This document shows, piece after piece, positions 57,619 through 64,000 of a DNA stretch of 64,000 nucleotides. The notes under the pieces were generated by a model, which was not told where the DNA came from, did not search any database, and saw nothing but the letters and a program-made list of their open reading frames with translations. The stretch's first letter is position 1. Every line of letters starts with the position of its first letter. The position numbers were made by a program, and so were the translations under genes. The DNA is from Syncephalis fuscata (lineage: Eukaryota > Zoopagomycota > Zoopagomycetes > Zoopagales > Piptocephalidaceae), in assembly GCA_025786725.1 (NCBI GenBank), contig JAHLTZ010000018.1, forward strand, positions 124,001 through 188,000, written 5' to 3'.

Positions 57619-57936
57619 CTCCAGCTAGACAGCTACAATCTCATTTCTGATAATCACATGTGATGCGCATTAATAAATGATTAGATTATTGTTCATGTGA
57701 TATTGTAAATGTGTATCTTCAAGTAATACAACAACATCCGCGTGTTTCCCTTTTAGGCAGCATCCGCTTTTGCTTTTTTTTGTCATTCCGATACCCCGCT
57801 CAACTTAAAATGGAGTCTGAAAACGAAATGTACAAGGAGCCATTTATTCGTTACACGATTCTTTACGTTTGCCGCACTAACTCTTTTTCTAAACGACGCT
57901 GGTCACCGTTCAGTTTTACTAAGTTAAACTACAGTT
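57619..57936. other. Intergenic region between two secreted-protein genes
   Basis: An open frame from 57711 runs to 58019 in a different phase and overlaps the next gene's start. It is not accepted. Confidence 0.4.
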
Positions 57937-59661
57937 ATGATGAAAACATGGCACATTATAGCTATTTTTATGCTTACTACACAGAATTTTTTAGCTGTAT
58001 TGGTTTATTCTACTCTTAGTATCCAGTCTGCTGTTGATGCTGCTTCTGCTGATGTTAAAAAATTCAATATGGAACCTATTTTACCAAAGCCAAACGAACC
58101 TATTTTGCCAAAGCCAAACTATAGTAGCCAATTTAAAAATCTGGTCAACACAGGCAAATACTTGCCAACAAGAGCATTAGGTTACTCTCGTGACAAGTAT
58201 AACTCTGCAGTCCAAGGCGTGCTGGATTCAATTCGACCGCTGCTTATCGCAGAAATTCCCTCTTCGCTTGGTATTTCAAAACAGTATATTGCTAATATGC
58301 TTCTAAAAAACTTTGGGCAAATATTGGCCCGTTTACTGGATGTGGCACCGATGGGGACAATGCCGGAAAACTATAGACCAAAGCGACTAGGCTCAGTAAT
58401 ATCCGATGCCGTTTTACCATTTGTCGGTATACCAGGCAATATTAAACCAAGTAAGAAAATGCCTGGTGAATTTCCTCCTCCCCAATTACCGCCTCGACCA
58501 AATGGTCACCCAACACAAGCATCTAGCAATCAAATAAGCACAAATGCACCGCAATCTTTTATTTCAAACCTATCAAATTCTTTCAAAACAGTTTTTGGTA
58601 TACCTGCAAATACCGCTACTAGTGATAAAATGCCAGGCAGCTTACCACCACCAAAACTACCGTCACGCCTCGCTGAAACAAACGTGCAAAACGCACAAGG
58701 TGCTAAGGATCAACAAAAAGCACCAGTACAAAATGAGCATGCTACAGAAACTTCAAGCAGCATGCCTGGAGGATGGGTAAAAGGCCCTCGGCTTTATCGT
58801 CGCAACTTTCTAGATCAAGTCAAGACCAAAGTATTGTCGCTGATCCACAAAATTGTTTCCACTGACGCTGAACAAATTATTACTTTGTGTAATGAAAAGT
58901 TTGATAGTGTTATGACCGATTTTCTGGCTACCAATATTCTTGCACATATGAAAGAAAGACTTACATGGGCTCCTGATAAACGACTTCCCAATCCAATGAT
59001 ATTGGCAAGGCTAGACAATAATGCGGAGGTACAGGAAATACAAAAAACGCAAGGAAATTTGGATCAAAATGCAAACGGCCAAGGAGAATCTACTCAACAA
59101 ACGCAAATAGCATTAGGTAAACGTAAAACACTTTTACGAAACTTAATCATGCGCTCAGTTGATTCTATTTTCTTTCAACTGGATCCTGATATTAAGTCTA
59201 TTGTCAAAAAAACCACTAACAATGCAATGGAAGTATTTCCTTGGTTAATATACAACGTTGTATTAGATACCATAGAGAAATATACGGGTATTTGCAAAGG
59301 ATTTAAACGACCAGATCTTGGCAACTACGCTAACCAAGCAATGGATATCGGAAGCAATGTATTAAAATGGTCGGGCAAAATAATAGTCCAATTGTACCAT
59401 AGTTCAGGTCTTGCAAGCTCTGACAACAAGACTTTTCAAACTATCCGCCAGCTTGCCATCGACAATCCGAATGTGTGTGGTTTGATACGGCAACACCTAG
59501 GTAACACTTATAAGCTACTCAATTTCATGATAATTGTGCAATTTGAATCAGTAATCAATTTATTATCCAAGGAAATGCATGTGCTCACGGTCAAGGTGCT
59601 TAAAATGAATGTACTTCGTAAAGTTCATGTATTTCTACCCATATTCCCTGATCAGTTTTAA
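57937..59661 (+). CDS. Large secreted protein of unknown function (574 residues)
   Basis: Single exon. Two adjacent ATGs open it (MMKTWHIIAIFMLTTQNFLAVLVYS is a signal peptide). A tandem EPILPKPN pair follows at residue 46. Helical segments come next, then two copies of a proline-rich element at about 168-177 and 230-240 (KMPGEFPPPQLPPRP and KMPGSLPPPKLPSR), a basic stretch, and a helical C-terminal domain from about residue 400 with FPWLIYNVV and VCGLIRQHLGN. The proline-rich parts may bind SH3-type or wall partners. The last 143 codons and the 3' flank are duplicated at 61811. No known family. Confidence 0.8.
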   Translation: MMKTWHIIAIFMLTTQNFLAVLVYSTLSIQSAVDAASADVKKFNMEPILPKPNEPILPKPNYSSQFKNLVNTGKYLPTRALGYSRDKYNSAVQGVLDSIRPLLIAEIPSSLGISKQYIANMLLKNFGQILARLLDVAPMGTMPENYRPKRLGSVISDAVLPFVGIPGNIKPSKKMPGEFPPPQLPPRPNGHPTQASSNQISTNAPQSFISNLSNSFKTVFGIPANTATSDKMPGSLPPPKLPSRLAETNVQNAQGAKDQQKAPVQNEHATETSSSMPGGWVKGPRLYRRNFLDQVKTKVLSLIHKIVSTDAEQIITLCNEKFDSVMTDFLATNILAHMKERLTWAPDKRLPNPMILARLDNNAEVQEIQKTQGNLDQNANGQGESTQQTQIALGKRKTLLRNLIMRSVDSIFFQLDPDIKSIVKKTTNNAMEVFPWLIYNVVLDTIEKYTGICKGFKRPDLGNYANQAMDIGSNVLKWSGKIIVQLYHSSGLASSDNKTFQTIRQLAIDNPNVCGLIRQHLGNTYKLLNFMIIVQFESVINLLSKEMHVLTVKVLKMNVLRKVHVFLPIFPDQF

Positions 59662-59740
59662 TATTTTCTATTTATTATTGCTCATTTATAAAAAATAAAT
59701 ATGTATTTTTATACGAATAGTTCCAATACTTTGTTATAAG
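59234..59740. repeat. Donor segment of a 507-bp direct duplication
   Basis: This stretch (end of the secreted protein gene plus about 80 nt of 3' flank) recurs at 61811-62317 in the same orientation, at a constant offset of 2577 nt, with only a few differences near the ends. Confidence 0.92.
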
Positions 59741-59944
59741 TAGAATAATAATATGTCATCGTGTATCTTATTTAGTTTATTAATTCAATATAATCATTCC
59801 TTTTTACAGATAGTATCATATTACAGTTAATTACATTTAATACAATTACATTGACACTGTTTATTTTAACAATAATATCAACGATTTATTTATATTATTT
59901 TCAATACACTAATATTAAACAATTCATTAGTGCTTACAATAGTT

Positions 59945-61240
59945 TGGTGGCCAAGTGACTATATTTAATAACATTCGTGCAACTGAACTACACATTCGAT
60001 CTATTGAAGATGGGGCAAGTGGTAAAAAATAGTAATAATTAAATCATTACATTTATTGTTTGTTTTTGTGGTTAAATGACTACATTTGATAATATTTACA
60101 CTTTTAAATTAAACTTTCTTTTATTAAACATGAAACTAGGAGTAATTCACATCAGGGTCCAAAATACTCATCATCATAGATTTATTATCCAATATGCATA
60201 TACTCAGTATACATATATACTCTATTCATCTATATCATTCCCATTCTGTCCCATACTACTCTATATCATTCTATGATATATTAGACATATTCTATTTTTT
60301 ATATGTTCCAATATACTTTACTCATCCCCCTCATTGCATTATATGCACTATAACTTTAACAGCGTTTTATATGCTTTCTTACCGTATATTTATCATTTTA
60401 TATATTATTCTATACTCGCCTATTCTTCCTCTATCCAATGCTACTTTTATTTTTGTTCTAGCTTTATTATTAATAAATGTCGACTAATGTCGGTCATCTG
60501 CTCATGCATATATGCTCATTAGCTTGAACATAGCTATTCGTCATTTCACACCGTACATTCTTTATATTGCATATTATTTTATTGTCTAGTAACTATAAGC
60601 TAGCTATTGTAGCTGTTCTTTTTGTTCTAGTTTTATTATTAAAAAAGTTTGACTAATGTCGATCATTTGCTCATGCATATATGCTCAATAACTTGAACAT
60701 TGCTAATCTCGTTCAATACTGCGTGCCCATTATAATGTTTATTATTTTATTATATATTGGCTATACACTGTCTATAGCTGTTGCTGGTATGATTTCAACT
60801 CTTTTATCAATAAAAATTGACATATCACACTTAGTTTGTTCACTGGGTTATATTGATAGAACAATAATATGAATATGAACGGAGTTATGTTTTATCAAGA
60901 TTATTTATAAATAAACTAGATCGTGTCAATTAGTTATGGTTTTAATGTTGATCAAGCAAAATGACGGGTATACATAGTAATAACACATACTGTGATGATA
61001 TATGCATACTGGATAATGAATCTATGATGATGGGTATTTGGTGATTGATGTCATTCACCATCCATCATCATGTTCAATAGATTGAATGTTATTAAATGTT
61101 AGTCATTTGACCACCAAGTAAACAATAAATGTGATGATACAATGATTAAATAAAACTCACCACTTGTCCCCATGTTCAATAGATTGAATGTGCAGTTCAA
61201 TTGCGCGAATATAATTAAAAACAGTTATTTGCCACCCATA
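59945..61240. mobile_element. TIR element family, long copy (about 1.3 kb)
   Basis: The left end (about 59945-60200) and the right end (about 61000-61240) are imperfect inverted repeats of some 250 nt. They share ggataat(a/g)aatctatgatgatg(a/g)gtatt, agtcattt(a/g)accacca, aacaataaatgt(a/g)atgat, and ttcaatagat(c/t)gaatgt. Sub-repeats within each arm give it a tandem structure. The interior carries TATATCATTCCCATTCT, shared with the copy at 41855. There is no transposase frame. Confidence 0.6.
60450..60703. repeat. Two diverged direct repeats inside the TIR element
   Basis: About 85 nt at 60450-60535 and at 60619-60703 are alike (tttttgttctag(c/t)tttattatta, then actaatgtcg(g/a)tcat, then tgctcatgcatatatgctca, then cttgaacat). 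They lie 169 nt apart. Confidence 0.8.
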
Positions 61241-61810
61241 TTACAATAAATTATTAATAAGTTGTTTAGTGTACAAAAAAGGTTATTTTTATTTAATTAA
61301 TAATTAATGTAATATATACAATCCATAAATTAAATGGCATTGTACATAAGAAGACTATGGACAAATTGAGATACAAATGAGGGAATTGTTTGCGGTAGAA
61401 TAAAATAAAGAATAAAAACCAATTGCATAAAAGCAAATATAATTATAAAACAATGTCATCAGTAAAATAATGAGTACAATAAGAATGACAAACAACAAAC
61501 AATACAGACAAGTATATTTATAGAGCAATGTCATCGATAAAACAATGGCATTATTGACAAAAAACATTCTGGATAGGTTACTATTCAAGAATTATTGCTG
61601 TATAATACTTTTAAGTCAACATGCGTAAAGTGTGACACATTGTACATTCAGAAAGTAAAGTGATGTTCTACTAGTTATATAAATAAATAAAATATGTTCA
61701 TTTTAACAAGTTTGCATTTATTACAATTGTGCGTACAGGCTATTTGCCCTTTTGGAAACAAACTGCAATTTATTTTACATTCAATTTATTTGTTTATAAT
61801 ACCTCAGTGC
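61241..61810. other. AT-rich intergenic region
   Basis: A 77-codon minus-strand frame at 61355-61588 has no domain. A few dozen bases before 61811 are open in the frame of the duplicated fragment but lack an ATG. Confidence 0.4.
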
Positions 61811-62317
61811 TATTTCTTTGGTTAATATACAACGTTGTATTAGATACCATAGAGAAATATACGGGTATTTGCAAAGGATTTAAACGACCAGATCTTGGCA
61901 ACTACGCTAACCAAGCAATGGATATCGGAAGCAATGTATTAAAATGGTCGGGCAAAATAATAGTCCAATTGTACCATAGTTCAGGTCTTGCAAGCTCTGA
62001 CAACAAGACTTTTCAAACTATCCGCCAGCTTGCCATCGACAATCCGAATGTGTGTGGTTTGATACGGCAACACCTAGGTAACACTTATAAGCTACTCAAT
62101 TTCATGATAATTGTGCAATTTGAATCAGTAATCAATTTATTATCCAAGGAAATGCATGTGCTCACGGTCAAGGTGCTTAAAATGAATGTACTTCGTAAAG
62201 TTCATGTATTTCTACCCATATTCCCTGATCAGTTTTAATATTTTCTATTTATTATTGCTCATTTATAAAAAATAAATATGTATTTTTATACGAATAGTTC
62301 CAATACTTTATTCTAAG
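61811..62317 (+). pseudogene. Duplicated 3' fragment of the 574-residue secreted protein gene
   Basis: The coding part (61811-62238) repeats the last 143 codons of the gene at 57937 without frame damage and retains its stop and 3' flank. Upstream it joins unrelated AT-rich DNA, with no ATG in frame and no signal peptide, so it is a truncated duplicate. The identity is so high that the event is recent, or gene conversion continues. Confidence 0.8.
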
Positions 62318-62338
62318 TTTTATAGTCGTAATCTATTG

Positions 62339-62728
62339 TTATTCCTCCGGTGAAATAAAACACTGATAGTTATGTGAGATAAAAAAGTCGTGATAATTAT
62401 TGTTTTTGTCCAATGCAATAATATAGTTTGCACTTTGCGTATACTCTATTGCTAAACAATCAATCAAGTAAAACTTTTTACTGTCTTTAGCACTGGCTGT
62501 GCATCCTAACATGGCATTTCTCCATTTTGTTGTCATAAATAGTTTTTCTTTTCCTTCGAGTATTACAGATTTTCCAATCGAATGCCTTCGACTCATCAAG
62601 CTAGCACATGGGTTTGACTTTTGTGATATACTTGGATCAAGTACTATTGCTGCAGAAGCTTGGTCAGTATTGTAAAGCTGAAGCAAAAGAGCACAGCTCA
62701 TGACAAGAATGCTGCTAAGACGATTCAT
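62339..62728 (-). CDS. Small secreted protein (129 residues), unknown family
   Basis: The signal peptide is MNRLSSILVMSCALLLQLYNTDQASA. The mature part has four cysteines (PCASL, LGCTAS, IDCLAI, YQCFI) spaced for two disulfides, and mixed strand-like segments (KKFYLIDCLAIEYTQSANYIIALD). It is convergent with the duplicated fragment and ends 22 nt from it. No known domain. Its size, cysteines and secretion signal resemble other small secreted proteins of this window, such as the one at 15000, but I see no sequence relationship. Confidence 0.7.
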   Translation of the reverse strand: MNRLSSILVMSCALLLQLYNTDQASAAIVLDPSISQKSNPCASLMSRRHSIGKSVILEGKEKLFMTTKWRNAMLGCTASAKDSKKFYLIDCLAIEYTQSANYIIALDKNNNYHDFFISHNYQCFISPEE

Positions 62729-63631
62729 ATTTCTAGCAGTGATAATATTCGTAATAATGGTTTAAAAATGAACAGGTTAAAAATGAGCAAATTTTTTTGT
62801 AAAGCTATATATATATATACATTCCAACAAATCCATATTAATTAGATGTTATTTTTTACAATCACGCCCAATTTATTTAAGCCGATGACGATTTGAATTG
62901 AATTAATTAGGTTGTGTGCTTTACCACTATAACCTTTTATGGCAAAGAGCACGCTAAAGCACGTGTCGGCCATACAAATTGCAACTTGTCAAAAAAAGAA
63001 ATTATAGAGCACATCAATTATTCTTTTGAACAATCTATTCAAAATTGTATATTCGTGCTGCAATGTGTTTGAATATCAAACCAAGCAGCAATAGTTACAC
63101 AATGACCTTACAATGATTGAAATAAAGCTAGAATGCAACTAATTTCATGGTTCAAAATACTGGGTACATTAAGTGAGTAATAAATGTTAGACTCTAGTAT
63201 ATTGCCACAAATTCAATTTATTCACACAATCGCTATTCAAATATGTATACGTACAAAAGATAAACTCCGTCAAATTCTAAATTTAGCAAACGATATACAA
63301 TAAATAATTATTTTGTAGAGCTTAATGATCGACTTGGGCTATACATAATTGGAATTACCAATGTGGTAAAAATTGCACGTTGATGCGCCTTCTAATTCCA
63401 GCAGATTCAAAGTATTATTGAACAGTACAAAACGATTCAATAAAAACACATTTATTCTCTTTTATCTTATCTTTCCATATTGTCGTCGTCAGCAACGTTT
63501 GCAATCCTATATATTGCATAAGTACCCCATACTGTCCTAACAACAAACATCATTCTACACATTATTTCGTTGCGTCTTAGTGCATGCCTGTACTGAGTTG
63601 CTTTTAAACTATTCTAAAGAGATTTAGGATA
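62729..63631. other. AT-rich intergenic region
   Basis: This should include the divergent promoters of the secreted genes at 62728 and 63632. No clear TATAAATA element is seen. No other gene. Confidence 0.4.
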
Positions 63632-64000
63632 ATGCTCAATTTTAACTTTAGTTTATTTCTATGTATTTTTGTTTTTGTATTCTTTATCGTCTATGCTGTT
63701 GATGCCAGTTCGGACTATACCGAGCAACAAGCTGCTTCTGCTACAGCACATCATATCAAATCATGCACTGCTTTTGAATCCAATCCCAATATGTTGCCAA
63801 ATAAATATCATCGGCTTTATCCACGATTTACAGGCCCACGCCAAAAATACAATCAAATGGTTGGACGTAATCTAGAACCCGCTCGGCCACATCTGGTAAA
63901 GCTGTGCCTACAAGGCCTCAAGTCTGCCAAAAGATCTATCATTAAGAAAGTTCCGGAACTATTAAAGCTGATTCTCATCGATGTGTTAAATGTTACTTCA
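63632..64000 (+). CDS. Secreted protein, 3'-truncated by window edge
   Basis: An open frame of 123 codons runs from the ATG at 63632 to the last base without a stop. It begins with a strongly hydrophobic signal peptide (LFLCIFVFVFFIVYAVDA). A basic region with YHRLYPRFTGPRQKYNQM follows, and then an amphipathic helix (LVKLCLQGLKSAKRSIIKKVPELLKLIL). The last part resembles in pattern the GVLDSIRPLLIAEIP region of the protein at 57937, so it may be another member of that loose family. The function is unknown and the end lies outside the window. Confidence 0.65.
   Translation, partial: MLNFNFSLFLCIFVFVFFIVYAVDASSDYTEQQAASATAHHIKSCTAFESNPNMLPNKYHRLYPRFTGPRQKYNQMVGRNLEPARPHLVKLCLQGLKSAKRSIIKKVPELLKLILIDVLNVTS

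Overview
The window reads as nuclear DNA of an early-diverging (non-Dikarya) fungus. The genes carry many short GT-AG introns of about 45-80 nt. The mitochondrial S14, Tim44, Sub2, Clf1, Pre3, Get3 and Dph3 proteins look fungal. There is a Shaker-type potassium channel, which Dikarya generally lack, and DIRS-type and Fanzor-type mobile DNA, both common in Mucoromycota and Zoopagomycota. Intergenic DNA is very AT-rich. The exact lineage is inference; a zoopagomycete-like fungus is possible. I found no tRNA, rRNA or CRISPR array.

Layout. 1-2.5 kb: 3' part of a DIRS-like tyrosine-recombinase retroelement. 4.0-5.7 kb: a secreted Thr/Ser/Pro/Gly repeat protein. 6.2-6.9 kb: a decayed Fanzor/TnpB-derived element. 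10.3-22.4 kb: a gene-dense block with a small secreted protein, CLF1 (13 exons), mitochondrial uS14, a QxW-containing secreted protein, TIM44, SUB2, a small single-pass mitochondrial-type protein, and PRE3. 22.7-28.6 kb: a second Fanzor-derived element, a 3.2-kb near-perfect palindrome with one copy of a 62-residue secreted peptide gene in each arm, and a third family member outside it. 29.5-36.1 kb: RPP0, an omega-like GST, and a Kv-type channel. 36.6-37.0 kb: a third Fanzor remnant. 39.2-52.9 kb: an F-box/LRR protein, a TIR element, a kelch/transmembrane protein, DPH3, GET3, a protein kinase with a signal peptide, and a class II DAHP synthase. 53-64 kb: a second perfect palindrome, a broken copy of the DAHP synthase 3' end, and a cluster of fast-evolving secreted proteins with a 0.5-kb duplication and another TIR element.

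The housekeeping genes do not form a pathway together; they cover splicing and mRNA export (CLF1, SUB2), mitochondrial import and translation (TIM44, uS14m), protein turnover and targeting (PRE3, GET3), translation (RPP0, DPH3) and aromatic biosynthesis. Between them lie secreted, probably lineage-specific proteins. Several of these share a core promoter (TATAAATA followed by TTGGATAGA), which suggests a common expression programme.

Most notable: (1) three degenerate Fanzor (eukaryotic TnpB-like) remnants, at least two with short terminal inverted repeats; (2) two long, nearly perfect inverted repeats; (3) four conserved genes each interrupted by exactly one missing base, mostly at short homopolymers, best explained by consensus errors but worth testing; (4) a high share of GC-AG introns (4 of about 67 that I resolved).
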